DNA of 64,000 bases from Xanthostigma xanthostigma. Lineage: Eukaryota > Arthropoda > Insecta > Raphidioptera > Raphidiidae. A program made the position numbers and the translations under genes. The notes under the pieces were generated by a model that did not search any database, had not been told where the DNA came from, and worked only from the letters and a program-made list of their open reading frames with translations. Below are positions 23,323 to 34,680 of the stretch, in pieces (the first letter of the stretch is position 1; each line of letters opens with the position of its first letter). Location: positions 13,038,001 to 13,102,000 of the forward strand of contig OY754469.1 in NCBI GenBank assembly GCA_963575645.1, in the 5' to 3' direction.

Positions 23323-23767
23323 GGTGCGTCTTATAGTCCGAACAATACGGTAGCTTTCTGCAACCCAGGATGACTGTTTCATAATATGATACGGGACTAT
23401 AGCTATTTACTTGAGTATTAATTCGTAATATTTATTTTTTAGTAAACATAACGATAATGACGTATAATTGGTTCAAATAATGTTAGAATTGTTGATAGAC
23501 GTCATAGTGAAGTGTTCCGAGAGTTAGTACCTAAGTACGTTCTAGTGACGCAACTTGCGCCGTAAGACTCTGGCGACCAATTACAATTAACATATTTCAA
23601 GGCACAGTTGCAAGTAATTTGCATTGTATTAAAGGAGTACTGGCGCGCTTTGTACACTTCACTAAATCTGTATGTGTGTATGTGTGAGCCATGTGCGTAT
23701 AGCCGTACAATTCAGGGCTGGTTAATTTGCAGTAGGTAATATATTTTGTGACTAGAAAGCCGAGTTA

Positions 23768-24343
23768 TGCCCATATTCACCGAACACTATTAAAGATAGA
23801 AGTTATAAATTTATTCGTTAGAATAAAATTTACTTTCAATTCACCAAGCAAAATATCAGTTAGAAAAATTAGTTAAAGAATAAATATGCACTGCACTATA
23901 CTCCTTGCTCTTTTTGTTGAATATTTTGACGTTCACCCAAAAATACGGCCATTGGCGTAGGTAAGTGTAAACGTCAAAAAAAGTTTCACAAAATAATGTT
24001 TTATTCTAACCCAATTGCACACAAAACTTCCACTAACTTTAATGTTTTACAACTATACACTTCACAAAAGGTAAATAAAAAATACATAAATAAATTCACA
24101 AGAGCAAACTGTAGATATAATACTCGGCGTTTATAGGTTAGGTATTGTGATCTATGTGGCGGCTATTATTATTTTTCAGGCGAATAAATATTTATACCCT
24201 CGAAGTAAGACAGAATAGATTTATACCTGCAGTAAACAAAATTATGTTTGGTGAATTGAATTATCGCTATTTATTCAGCGGAATAGCTATTCAAAAAACA
24301 AATGAACCGAATAATAACTACTTACGTTCGGTGAATATGGCCA
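23768..24343. mobile_element. Family E copy 1 (TTA-flanked MITE)
   Basis: Ends TGCCCATATTCACCGAAC and, inverted at the right, TGGCCATATTCACCGAAC. TTA lies outside both ends (23765-23767, 24344-24346). The 576-bp interior is shared with the copy at 51818. It is non-coding; the short frame inside, from 24154, is incidental. Confidence 0.8.
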
Positions 24344-24826
24344 TTAATAGAATATTAATTATTATTAACCTTTAAAAAAAGTTGTCATTTGTCGCGTGTA
24401 AATTGGAAAAATTTCACTAAGAATATTTAAAAAATTCAACACTATGGAAGAAATAATGTTGAAGTATGAGAGAGAGCGTACTTTGGCTGGATTTAAGTAG
24501 TGTCTTACTCGCGCTCACGTATAATAGACAGTTTTGTAACCGCCTGGCAGACAGAACCGACTAAATGATCTGGCTTATTTATTTTTTTGTTTTATTAAAC
24601 ATTAAATTAGTAGTTTAAAATTTCAAAATGCCTTTTTTGCAAATAAAATTTCGCAAAGTTGAAAAATTTACAGTTTGACTAGGTTCCACTACCCTTCAGC
24701 CAGATCTTCGATTTTGTATTTAGACATTACAAAAAAAGTGTTATACACATTTTCACGCTGGCTCAAATACCTGCCCAAAAATGTTTGATAGCTTTCCAAC
24801 TAGGTATATTTTATTATATTATATTA

Positions 24827-25047
24827 TTCAAATCTTAGACTAACGTCTGAATAGAACTCTTCAAATAAATAAAATTATCGACCATTTTTTTCAGACTGTA
24901 CATTGACAAAAAATTATTAGAAAATAAGTAGATACTAATTCATTTTTATATTTGCTAAATTATTGTCCAAATCCGGACCGAAACGTCATCTATTGAATTT
25001 TAATTTTTTGTCAATATACAATGTGAAAAAATTGGTCAATAATTTTA
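24827..25047. mobile_element. Family D copy adjoining the pentanucleotide array
   Basis: AATCTTAGACTAACGTCTGA and TCAAATAAATAAAATTATCG at the left, and TTTTTTGTCAATATACAATG with AAAATTGGTCAATAATTTTA at the right. The outermost TTATTT of the right arm is replaced by TATTA repeats, so the array appears to start inside the element's end. Confidence 0.6.
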
Positions 25048-25606
25048 TATTATATTATATTAGGTATATTATATTATATTATATTATATTACTTATATTA
25101 TATTATATTATATTATATTATATTATATTATATTATATTATATTATATTATATTATATTATATTATATTATATTATATTATATTATATTATATTATATTA
25201 TATTATATTATATTATATTATATTATATTATATTATATTATATTATATTATATTATATTATATTATATTATATTATATTATATTATATTATATTATATTA
25301 TATTATATTATATATATTACATTACATTACATTACATTACATTACATTACATTACATTACATTACATTACATTACATTACATTACATTACATTACATTAC
25401 ATTACATTACATTACATTACATTACATTACATTACATTACATTACATTACATTACATTACATTACATTACATTACATTACATTACATTACATTACATTAC
25501 ATTACATTACATTACATTACATTACATTACATTACATTACATTACATTACATTACATTACATTACATTACATTACATTACATTATATTATATTATATTAT
25601 ATTATA
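25046..25606. repeat. Pentanucleotide microsatellite: TATTA block then ATTAC block
   Basis: From about 25046 to 25312 the sequence is almost pure TATTA units with a few interruptions (GGTATATT, ACTTATAT near 25065 and 25092). From about 25313 to 25582 it is pure ATTAC units, then a few TATTA units to 25606. The switch is a single T-to-C change per unit applied to a homogeneous block. A long frame through it translates as YYIIL and HYITL repeats and is not a gene. Confidence 0.95.
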
Positions 25607-25718
25607 TAAACATTAAATAAAACATTGATTACAATTTATTTGCATTATTTTTATGTATTGACTATTTCTATGCATTTTTGTATGGCAATTAGATTGAATA
25701 AATATTATTATTATTATA
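25607..25718 (+). mobile_element. Probable LINE 3' end with TAT tail
   Basis: TTGTATGGCAATTAGATTGA leads into AATAAATATTATTATTATTA, an AATAAA signal fused to a TAT-repeat tail, as in insect LINEs. No coding sequence remains. Confidence 0.45.
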
Positions 25719-26195
25719 AGTGACTGTTCTAAATTACTTCATCCCTCATTGTCTCGTAGCATAAACATAAAACTGGACTCTATCCGGAAATTTGTCAACC
25801 CTGGTGTACCTAACCTTACCTACTATATTATAAAGCTATACTGTACGAATATTGTATAAGCTTCCTAAAGACGATAACATTTCTCAGAACTGTGTGTTAT
25901 GAGACAGCTTTATTAAAATCATTATTTCCTGTTTTTTCCCAGTTTCCAGCTTTCAACGTAATTAATTACAAAGGTTTTAAGCATACGTCACGTATACTGT
26001 GAAATTTTGATTAAAATCGTTATTTGTTTTGATTGTAACGCTTTTGTATTTGCACCAAAAGAAATTTTAAAATGTTCTTTTCAGATATATTTATGAACCC
26101 ACTCTATACATAAACTTCGCCTACATACATTGTATTATTATTATTATTATTAGTAGCATTCTTTTGTTAATCAAAATTTGAAGTCACGATTCAAC

Positions 26196-27022
26196 TAGTG
26201 ATGTGTCCACATGACTTTATAGGGAGCTAGCTCCGTGCGCTCCGCTCACTAAAACGAGTCGCTCAGAGGGAGTCGTTCAAAGGAGCGACACTAGACAGTA
26301 CGCACTACACAAGAGTGCAGACTGCAGAGGTGTGAACTGTCATCATGCATGCTCAGGAGTCACGAAGCATTGCACAGCACAATACACACACTCAGCCAGC
26401 TCTGAGCTCATATTCATATGATCCTGGTCTTATATTATTCGCATTTCGGATAAACTATAAAGTATAATAAAAGCTTAACAATAATTTGTTTATTGTTACA
26501 ATATTATATCTTTGTCAACGACGTCAATGTGAATGGTTTTAGTCACTGTAATTCCATAATAAAAACACCACATATGGCCCTAATTATTTAGGAATTCAAT
26601 TATTTAACAAACTAACTATGGAAACAAGGAACATGAAATTAGAATTATTTAAAAAAATTATTTATAAATACCTATTTAGGGAATGCTTTTATTCTGTTAG
26701 AGAATTTTTAGAGGCTAATAATTTGCCTTAGTTTATATGTACTTTCTGACGTGTTTTTTAACTTTCTGTATAATTTAAAACCAATAAATCTATCTATCTA
26801 TCTATCTATCTATCTGTCATTCAAAAATTAACGACTCAGCAAAGATAACTCCGTACGTGAAAAGTTCACTAGTGTCTCTGTGCCCTGTGCTGTGTGCGCT
26901 CTGCAAATGTGCGAATGTAACAGTGCAGAATAGCTCAGCACAGAGCAATGGCGCTCGGAGTGAGTCATTCACAAAAAAAAGAGCGACTCGCTCCGCTCTG
27001 AGAAAGAAGCGACACATCACTA
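26196..27022. mobile_element. hAT-like element with GAGCGACTC-type subterminal repeats
   Basis: Ends TAGTGATGTGTCC and GCGACACATCACTA. The 8-bp flanks are GATTCAAC (26188-26195) and TATTCAAC (27023-27030), 7 of 8 matching. GC-rich subterminal blocks (CTCCGTGCGCTCCGCTCACT; GAGCGACTCGCTCCGCTCTG) stand out. The interior 26640-26816 looks like a LINE 3' end closing with a TATC microsatellite (26788-26815). Confidence 0.75.
26640..26816 (+). mobile_element. Probable LINE 3' end with TATC tail, inside a hAT-like element
   Basis: AT-rich sequence ending CCAATAAATCTATC followed by six or more TATC units. An AATAAA signal directly followed by a simple repeat is the usual signature of insect LINE 3' ends. 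The left boundary is uncertain. Confidence 0.4.
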
Positions 27023-27199
27023 TATTCAACGCTCCAGTACGATTTTATCGAATTCGATAGCGGTTCAATTTTGTTGGACATCGGATTAGATCACAAACGA
27101 CCTTGCATACGAATGTGATTTTACCAAAATCGACAATGACTCTGTTTAATAATAGATTATCACGCACTAAAAATGTTTAATATGTTGTCTCATTATACC

Positions 27200-27313
27200 T
27201 ATTTAAAAAAGAAATGAAGCCAATGTGTATATATAACATTATTTTGTATGCAGTTTGTAATTTTAATGTTTGTCTTGTTGTACAGTAATATGGATAATAA
27301 ATACTATTCTATT
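27200..27313 (+). mobile_element. Probable LINE 3' end with TATTC-type tail
   Basis: GTCTTGTTGTACAGTAATAT, then GGATAATAAATACTATTCTA and TTCTAC. A polyadenylation signal followed by short ATTCT units is a common LINE terminus in Lepidoptera. Confidence 0.4.
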
Positions 27314-27838
27314 CTACAACTCTACAAGTTTTGATTTCAAACGGTGAACGCGTCTGACAAAAATACACTTTTGATTAACCGAAAAAGTAAGAAACACGAT
27401 TAATTTAGGTTGTTTACAGTAGCAAAATTACACGATCGAATCGAAAAACACAACAATACACGATCAAATAAATAATCAAACCAACAGTGTTACTGGTTTT
27501 GCCGCTGGAAATACTCCTGGGATACGAGCTGGCTACCGTGCGGTGTACGAAGATGGAAATTACTTCACTAAAGGCTTAGTTGCGAGGTAACAAGAAGGAT
27601 TTCAAAATTAGAACCGCGGCTGTTTTTGAACTTTCTTGCTTGTTCCTCTGCTTGTTTTGAGCAAGAACCAATCAGGAAACAGTATCTTGCCACGTGGGTG
27701 ACAAACACTGCGCATAGTGTGTGCTTTGTTCAGAGTTTTTTTGTAAATAATCACTGCGCGCGGACCAAACCCAGCTACAAAGCAAGCTTTAATACACGCA
27801 TCGTGTGAAGTGAATAGATAAAAGCCATTTACGAAAAC

Positions 27839-28583
27839 CAGTGTTTCCACCTTAGGGTATTTTTCCCTAAATTTAGGGGATTTTTTTCTAATCAGGGACA
27901 TTTTTAGGGTACATATTTTTAAGGGTAATTTTTAATGTAAAATATTTTTACATGGCCCTAATTAAAATATTAATAATACAAATTTAAAAATATTCCACAA
28001 GGGCTCCTTTACGTTAGCTGATCAAAATTCTGACCCTGTATTACCGACAGTAAAAGTTTAAGATTTTTTTTGACGTGATAACGTCTTATAAATTGATGAA
28101 ACACCAGCTGCACGCACGAAAAAGTGTAACGTTCCGCCTGACCCTGTGCGTGCAAGCGAGAGCGCAGTATGCTTCGGCCCAAGTTTGACAGCTACTAAAA
28201 TTTAGGTTATGTATTACGGAATACGTTATCACGTAAAACTATCGTCCGTAAACCGACAGACAACCAATTTTTTTTATTTTAAAAAGAAAAAAAGGTGCAT
28301 CGACTCGAGGTTATTAGCACAAAAGATATATAACGTAGGTATATAAAGAGTTGCATAATCAGGTAAGTATTTTACAGTGGGTATATTACAGGTAAGTTAT
28401 ATTTAATTCTAAACAAAGTTTAAGATTTTATTTTTTGGTTAATTAATATAGTTAAAAATAGATTATTGTTATTTATAACATTCAATTTTAAAAATCTAGG
28501 GGAAAATATTTTGAAAACTATGTTTTTTACGGGATTTTCATTTTAGGAGTAGGGGAAAATCAATTCTCAAAGTGTCAACACTG
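27839..28583. mobile_element. hAT-like element nested in family A copy 5
   Basis: Ends CAGTGTTTCCACCTT and, inverted at the right, CAGTGTTGACACTTT. The 8-bp duplication ACGAAAAC is perfect at 27831-27838 and 28584-28591, the hallmark of hAT. Subterminal blocks of TTTAGGGGAAA type occur near both ends. The interior has been hit by family B (28071-28268). No transposase is recognisable. Confidence 0.85.
28071..28268 (-). mobile_element. Family B copy 2, nested in a hAT-like element
   Basis: Inverse of copy 1: TGACGTGATAACGTCTTATA at the left and ACCGACAGACAACCAATTTT at the right. Part of the GC-rich interior is lost and replaced by AAATTTAGGTTATGTATTAC, a variant also seen in the fragment at 42793. 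Confidence 0.75.
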
Positions 28584-28710
28584 ACGAAAACCAACGCTTG
28601 AAAACTAGCAAGGAATCTAGTATCAAAACCAGACTCGTGTACAGCAGTCAATCGAGAAAATCAATGATTAAAACTTAACATTTAGGTACAAAAATAAAAA
28701 TTTCACTCAC

Positions 28711-28956
28711 CAAGAATTTCTAACGTGTGCGTAATTTCTCTCGGTTCGAGCGTTCCGATTTGGCAGACGTAGTCTCCAGCATCTTGGGGCCTCACGTCTC
28801 GTAACTCGAGGCTATATCCTCCACCGGAGAGCCCCGGTAGAGGTGCAGTACTCTGTTGCGGTGTACTCAAAAGACGAACTCTTGGATCCGGTGAAACTTT
28901 CACCGGACCGGCTGTTAGCACGGCTATACCACGTTTCCAAGCTAACACATAACTTC
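28711..28956 (-). CDS. Internal exon of an Ig-superfamily adhesion protein (klingon/lachesin-like)
   Basis: Seen: on the minus strand an acceptor (pyrimidine tract ending TTACAG) precedes 28956 and a donor (G|GTGAGT) follows 28711. The 246-bp exon starts with two bases of a split codon, runs 81 open codons and ends with one base of the next, so it is phase 1-1. Residues 2-9 (YVLAWKRG) carry the C-strand Trp. Residues 47-66 carry the E-F strands and the D-x-G-D-Y-x-C motif, with Cys at 64. Residues 75-81 (THTLEIL) form the G strand. The B-strand Cys must lie on an exon at higher coordinates, which I did not find. Known: such domains belong to GPI-anchored or secreted neuronal adhesion proteins of the lachesin/IgLON/klingon type. 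Odd: about 14 extra residues rich in S, P, Q and G (about 30-46) lie before the E strand. The exon is clearly GC-richer than its surroundings. No start codon is expected. Ig identity is firm; the gene name is tentative. Confidence 0.88.
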
Positions 28957-29237
28957 CTGTAACAAAAGAAAATAAAAATCAGTGAGAAAGCTTTCCTCCC
29001 CTATTTTTTCCTTAACTTTTTATATGTACTTATTTTTTAAAATCTATTTTAAAATGTCAGTTTCGTACATCGTTGCAAAATGATTGGCTCATTAAAAATA
29101 GATTTAAGTTGCATCATAATAAATTACTTAAAGTATACCGAATGTTATTTTTATCAAATCGTTTCTATTCTCATAGTATGATCTGCAGTACTTGTCTCTT
29201 CAAATAATGAAGAACTGAAATAAATAAACGGCATTAT

Positions 29238-29670
29238 TTTGTAAGAGATCGTTTGTTTGTTTGGTTAAACGCGCTAATCTCAGGAACTGCTGGTTCGAAT
29301 AGAAAAATTATTTTTGTGTTGGATAGTCCATTTATCGAGGAAGGCTATATAATATTATCTTTAATATAAGTCTATCTGTCTGAATACGATAAACTCAAAA
29401 ACTACCGAACTGTTCATACGGTTTTCACTAATAGAAAGGGCGATAAACGAGGAAGGTTCATCTATATAATTTGTAAATATTTTGTACAAAATGGCTGAAC
29501 TGTGACGGTGTTTTGACAAAAAAAAACTGTTTTCGTACGCTCACGTGGCTAACGCTGGCCAAATCTTTAGAGACACATCAAAACAATGTACTTTGATAGT
29601 TCTGTTGTGTAGATGAGAAGATATTTCCAGAACAGTTTTGCACCCGGATGAAACCGGAACGGGCCGCTAG
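29238..29670 (+). mobile_element. Helitron-like element with CTAG|T end
   Basis: Body ACGCGCTAATCTCAGGAACT, TAGTCCATTTATCGAGGAAG. The 3' end has the hairpin-like CACCCGGATGAAACCGG shortly before GCTAG (29667-29670), followed by T. Known: Helitrons end in CTRR, preceded by a short GC hairpin about 10 bases upstream, and insert between A and T. Confidence 0.6.
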
Positions 29671-30056
29671 TATAAAATAAAGTCCCTCCGCCGCGTCTGT
29701 AAGCGATAAGCTCAAAAACTACCCAACTGATTTTCATACGGTTTTCACTAACTCAAAGAGCGATAAACGAGGAAGGTTTCTTTATATAATTTGTAAATAT
29801 TTTGTTTGTCAATAAAAATTGTATCTGTATCATGTAGCGCAACTGGTACGTTCAAATGGCGCGTCACTTTAGCACACCAAGCGACAACGGCAGGTGTGAG
29901 CTAGCGGGCACTGCCAACTAGAGACATCAGCTCAAAGCAATTAGTTCAGACATTTTGGCGCTGTAGTCGTTTCTTAATGAAATACATTTTTGCAGAATTT
30001 TCCGACAACACGAAATATATCTTTTGCACCCGGGTGAAACCGAGTCGGGCCACTAG
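29671..30056 (+). mobile_element. Second Helitron-like unit in tandem
   Basis: ATAAGCTCAAAAACTACCCA and CGATAAACGAGGAAGGTTTC repeat the preceding unit's middle. The 3' end ACCCGGGTGAAACCGAG...GGGCCACTAG (30053-30056) again precedes T. Confidence 0.6.
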
Positions 30057-30385
30057 TATTCAATGAACTTTACACAAAGCTAATTACATAATAATGACAT
30101 TATTGCAGTTATCATAAAACCGGTTGATTTTAGCATCCTCTACACGCGAACAGATAAAGAGTCTAGCAAGTTTAGTAACTTTGAAACACAAAACTTACAG
30201 TGTCTTGTTTGCAAGTTCACATCTCGCGCGGACCACAACTTAAGCCACAAATTGTGTAGTTGTGAAACAATATAGTTACGGAGAGAGATACATTTCCCTA
30301 TAATTAGCCAACCGCAAACACTAGTCATCAACTAAAACATGCTCTCTTTAACTATCATCCCAATTGACTTTACAACCACCTGCAG

Positions 30386-30571
30386 CTGGTGGTGAGCAAA
30401 GCAAGACCAGGACCAAGACTGAGATAGTCTTGATCTTGCTTATTTGGTCTTGCTCAAATACTTCAGTCTTGGTTTTGGCCTTGGTCTTGGTATTGCTAGT
30501 GTAAGTATGATCTTGGTTTGGGTCTTGCGAAAAAGCAAGATCAATACCAAGACCAATTTTTTATCATCACT
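30386..30571. mobile_element. Short hAT-like MITE with CAAGAC/GTCTTG repeats
   Basis: A 186-bp element starting CTGGTGGTGAGC and ending TATCATCACT. It is flanked by ACCTGCAG (30378-30385) and ACCTGTAG (30572-30579), 7 of 8 matching. The body is almost entirely GGTCTTG/CAAGACC repeats in both orientations, the subterminal repeat type of a hAT element with little else left. Confidence 0.65.
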
Positions 30572-32507
30572 ACCTGTAGGCTTCGTTCTTTAATGCAACT
30601 AAAGATTGTTTATTCGACAGGGTCGTTCCGCCTATCAAAATTCGATAATTTTGAACAACGCATATACTCCTTAAACAAGACACATTAGTCTACTTCACTT
30701 GCCCCTCTTATTCCAGTCCTCCTTCACTGAAAATTATGATCATAGTGTCATTCGATTCGGAATGACGCTTTTTGAAAATATTGAAGTGGGGGACGAAAAC
30801 ATTGAGAAAGTTATAAACATTTTCTTTTTTGCGAATATCTCAAAAACTATTGCAGATATATAAGAAATCACAGAAAAGATTCTAAAAGAGCAGAAAATTT
30901 CCTAAAAAAAGTCCCACTTCCCGGAACTCTGCCACCAATATTTCTAATTTTAATTTAGATGTGAAAACGCTTCCAAAAAATGTGTTATCTATTTAAAACA
31001 TAGATTTCAAACGTAATAAAAATGTGGGACTCCTGTTGCAACAAAATGTTGGCAGATAGGTAAAAGCGATAAAAGTGTGACTTCGAAATTAGTGAATTGT
31101 AATAATTTAAGTCGAACTAAAAGCACAATGTATATTAAAAAAATTCAATCAAGTCGCTTCTGTTACGTTGTATTTTTTACAGAGTTATTTTGTATATTGT
31201 GGGAAAATAGCACACCAAATGATGTAATCGAATGAAATATGAACAGCATATGGATATGAACTGTACATACAGGGTGGCAGTTGTAAGCTAAAAAATAGTG
31301 CACGTGTGTAATCTTTAAACGTAGTTGAAGTAAAACATGTTAACAATACATATATTGTTAGTGAAAAGCCAAGTTGTCGAAAAGATTTACATCGGTTATT
31401 TCCAGCTCGAGATGTATGTATATGGAGAGCTAGTGTACTACTGCACATCCAAAGTTTGTAAGAGAAGGAATACATTGGCCGACATCTATTTTTCTCTCTC
31501 TCTCTAGCTTTGAAAACTAAAACTTTTGCCGGATACCGAATATGCGGTCAACCTTGTAGTCGGATAGCCGGCCACCGAATATTCGGCCGAACATATAGAC
31601 GATTGACGAACGATCGGCTGGACTCGGGCCTTTTCGTTCATGAGCGAAGTTAGTGCTTCATTGTCTTATTGAATTGATAGCCAACATGATCATTTTATAA
31701 GTATTTTATTTATTTATCATAATTTTCCCTTAGTGAAGTACGAGTATTAATTTTCTTCTTTGTGTAATAAAAAATGATGATTTTATTTGTTATAAGGAAT
31801 AAGGAGGTTGAGCCGAAGATATTAAAAAAAAATCTGATATAAAGTTTTTTTTTATGACAAAATTTTCTGTAAAAAATCCAAAATCATTAGGAGATTAATA
31901 AAGTTAAAAATTAAAAAAAACTTTTACATGTAGTCTTATGGAAAATATGTCAACCTAGCATGCAAACGGTACATTTTAATTTTTTGCAAATAACCAGTTC
32001 CGAAAACTAACTATGTAAAGCATCGATGTCTTACGCATATTTTAATATTTTTTTCAATTTAATTAGGAGACTTTTAATTAATTAAAAAAAATTATTAAAC
32101 CTTAGCACTTTTCGATTATATCTTAATCTAATATATGTGCCACTTAAATAATACGTTTTTAAATAAATAACCCTTCACGTTTTTCTAAACTTACATGGTA
32201 CACGTTGTAGGGCCTAAGGAGTGTGACGGAGAAGAACCATGTTAGTCAATTGCCTATCGGAACTTGGCGCGCGCCTGACTAGCAGTTTGTCTATTCAGGC
32301 CGTTGGCTCTTATTAATTAATATCACGCTTACTCTCGGTACGAAATTCGATCAAATTGAGCACACAGTATGTGTATATGTGCTTTGAGTAAAAGTACTCT
32401 AAATGCATGTAAGGAGTTATGACCGTCGTACAAACAGACATGTACGGTCGTTGCAATAACGCCAACCCGTCCTGTACTTGTATATAGTTTCAAATATACA
32501 CACAGTT
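30572..32507. other. AT-rich DNA without a recognisable gene
   Basis: Contains a transposon-end-like ACAGGGTGGCAGTTG (31269), the CCGAATA-repeat fragment (31515) and long A/T tracts around 31800-32100. Frames at 31185-31475 carry no domain. Confidence 0.4.
31515..31620. repeat. Fragment with CCGAATATTCGG-type repeats
   Basis: GCCGGATACCGAATATGCGG, TCGGATAGCCGGCCACCGAA and ATTCGGCCGAAC follow each other, preceded by a TCTC run at 31491-31505. Such CCGAATA/TATTCGG clusters resemble hAT subterminal repeats, but no ends or target duplication could be placed. Confidence 0.35.
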
Positions 32508-33134
32508 AGAGATGGGGATCTGTAACAGTAACAATACGTTCCAGTTCCGCAAAAATACCGGTCCTAAATACCCATTATGGTGAAGTGAATACTTCTTATA
32601 CAATTCCGAACGCGGTTAGCGATGGCAATGGAGAGGCACTGTCCTCCGCGTATACCAGTATCGATTAGTGCAAAGCAAGGTCATTTCCTTTATTCTCTCA
32701 AATAATCAATGTTCTCTTTCTTTTGCTCTTCTGCGTCACTCAATTAATTTGGTGTATGAAGTATTCACTTCATTGTATGTAATGACTTCCAAACTGTTTT
32801 TTTTTCTAACAGTAGCAGAAATACACTGCATTCCAATATTATACGTTAACCGTGACATTCCAACATGCTGTAGAAATCGCACGTTCAGCCAATCGTGCTG
32901 CCGAGCCGAGTAGACTGCCGAGAACGACCGAGTGCGATTAGAATATCGTTTCGTTAACCGTTACTCGTTTCGTTCTCTATTATAAGCGTGACTTCAGTAA
33001 CAGTTATTTGTCTGATCTCGTAACAATACGATTATTGATGACTAGTGTCTATAATCTCTCCTTCAATACTTTACTGTTCCGTTTGCGGAACAGTTCCGAA
33101 ATACCTGTTATTAAAATTGCTCCCCGTCTCCAGT
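32508..33134. mobile_element. Candidate hAT-like element with GTTCCG repeats
   Basis: A perfect 8-bp repeat ACACAGTT lies at 32500-32507 and 33135-33142. The ends GAGATGGGGATC and (inverted right) GAGACGGGGAGC match at 10 of 12 positions, though the right end has three extra bases. GTTCCG/CGGAAC and GTAACAG/CTGTTAC motifs recur near the ends. No transposase is seen. Confidence 0.5.
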
Positions 33135-33142
33135 ACACAGTT

Positions 33143-34680
33143 TCAACTTCAGCGAGTTACTGACGTCATTTATCTTGATGATACAACTTACCATACAGCT
33201 GTTCTCAGAGAGGAGAGATATTGCTACTTTCAGGCCCTATGTTTATATTTTAGCCGAATTTATATTTTGTTTATATACTTTTTAAAGCATTCTTTCATAT
33301 GAAATATTTTTCTACTACACATTTTTTTGATTAAATGTATTATCATTTCATTTTATGTTAAGTAATTTTACTTTTTTGTCGCAATACTGTGCTCTCTCAC
33401 TCACTCTGTTTTTTGAGCGTTGATAGCTTATAAATATTTTTTTGTCCCGAAATATCTTCAAACGTTTAATATTTTGAAATTGGCTGTAATATCAGTTATT
33501 ATCGCAACAAGTTTTTACTAAATTATGTTCCAACCTCTCTGTGAACGGTAACATTATTGTCACAGTCATGCGCAGTAGCTAAAACGAAACTGTTGTGTAT
33601 CAGTTTTGTGCGCATTGTTCGACTTTGCACTGTATTGTGGCTTAAAGGACAGTTCTAGAACCTTTTTAATCTCGGTTGGAACACGTTTTAGCCACTGCGC
33701 ATGACTGTCACGAAGGAAGGTGTCAAGCAAAATATTAATTCCTAAACTAATTTTGCAAATTCCTTTCCAAAAAGTATTTCTAAATTTTATTGTTTGGCCT
33801 GCAGGTATTCGTATTATTTTCAGTTTTATCTTTTTATTATTATGATCCTGGGGGGTAATTACCCTCCATATCTACGCTCTTGGTTACGAGTGGAGGAAAT
33901 AAAATTATCCGCTAGCAAGGAACGATTGAGATTGGCAGTCAGGTAATACGTTGAGAGGGGAAATCAATCGTCACGCCCCTTTCTGTTTGTAAAATGGGCA
34001 GGGGCTAAATAGCGAGACGCGAAGAGTATAGTATAGCCATCTGTGATAACTGGATGAAATTAATTATATACATGATGATCAGAACCCAAATATTGTTTTT
34101 AAAATATGAAGTTTTATGTCTTAAAATTCAAATAAAATAGACATTTATTACAGTAGAGATAATATATCCAATGATGCTTTCAACTAGATAAACTTTAACA
34201 TTTTCAACCCTAAAATAAAATAGATAATTTTTAAATTAAAGATATTTGATAGTGATGTGCTTATAGTACATTTTTTTATAGTAATTCAATTGTAAAATTA
34301 ACTTCCATAAAACTAAGAACAATTAATTTTTAAAGTAATGATTCAATTAAAAGTCAGTATAAAATCAATTATAAACTTGTAAGCTTGTACTTAGTGTAAT
34401 AACAAAAGTTTCTTCATCATATAGATAGTTAATTTGATTGAATTTTTTATGACTTGTTCACTATTATATACTATAACCAACCGTCAATAAAGATCAGGTA
34501 TAAAGTGCTAAAAATCAAATAGCAGTAACGAAATGAATTACACTATTATCTATCGTAATAAAACATGCTTAAGTAGTGTAAGAACTAAATAAAGTTCTTA
34601 CTTTAAAATAAATAAAACTCTTAGACTTGAATTATTAAAAATTCGTGATGATCTGTTTTCTCAGATTAATTAATTGAATT
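33143..34680. other. AT-rich DNA with one foldback
   Basis: Besides the hairpin at 33571, the 33840-34030 part is GC-richer (GATCCTGGGGGGTAATTACC; TCGTCACGCCCCTTTCTG) and may be an old repeat. 34030-34680 is featureless. Confidence 0.35.
33571..33712. repeat. Short foldback with 26-bp arms
   Basis: CACAGTCATGCGCAGTAGCT plus AAAACG, mirrored by CGTTTTAGCCACTGCGCATG plus ACTGTCA. The loop holds AAGGACAGTTCTAGAACC. Confidence 0.7.

Larger units (their letters stand above)
27493..28652 (-). mobile_element. Family A copy 5, host of a nested hAT and family B element
   Basis: On the minus strand it starts near 28652 (CTGCTGTACACGAGTCTGG). It follows the A interior, is interrupted from 28583 to 27839 by a hAT-like element, then resumes with TCACACGATGCGTG, GCACACACTATGCGC and GATACTGTTTCCTGATTGG. 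Its far end (about 27493, GGTTTTGCCGCTGG) is degraded. It ends only about 60 bp from the donor side of the Ig exon. Confidence 0.75.

Noticed and set aside
23139-23336. 65-codon frame, almost the same as one at 37295-37495
   Set aside because: Conserved only because both are family B MITE copies; no family resemblance.
24961-24990. Hammerhead-ribozyme-like string GTCCAAATCCGGACCGAAACG
   Set aside because: A GTCC/GGAC stem and GAAAC are present, but the essential CTGATGA core is not, and other family D copies lack the stem.
24963-25616. 217-codon open frame on the plus strand
   Set aside because: It translates a pentanucleotide microsatellite (YYIIL then HYITL repeats); no protein.
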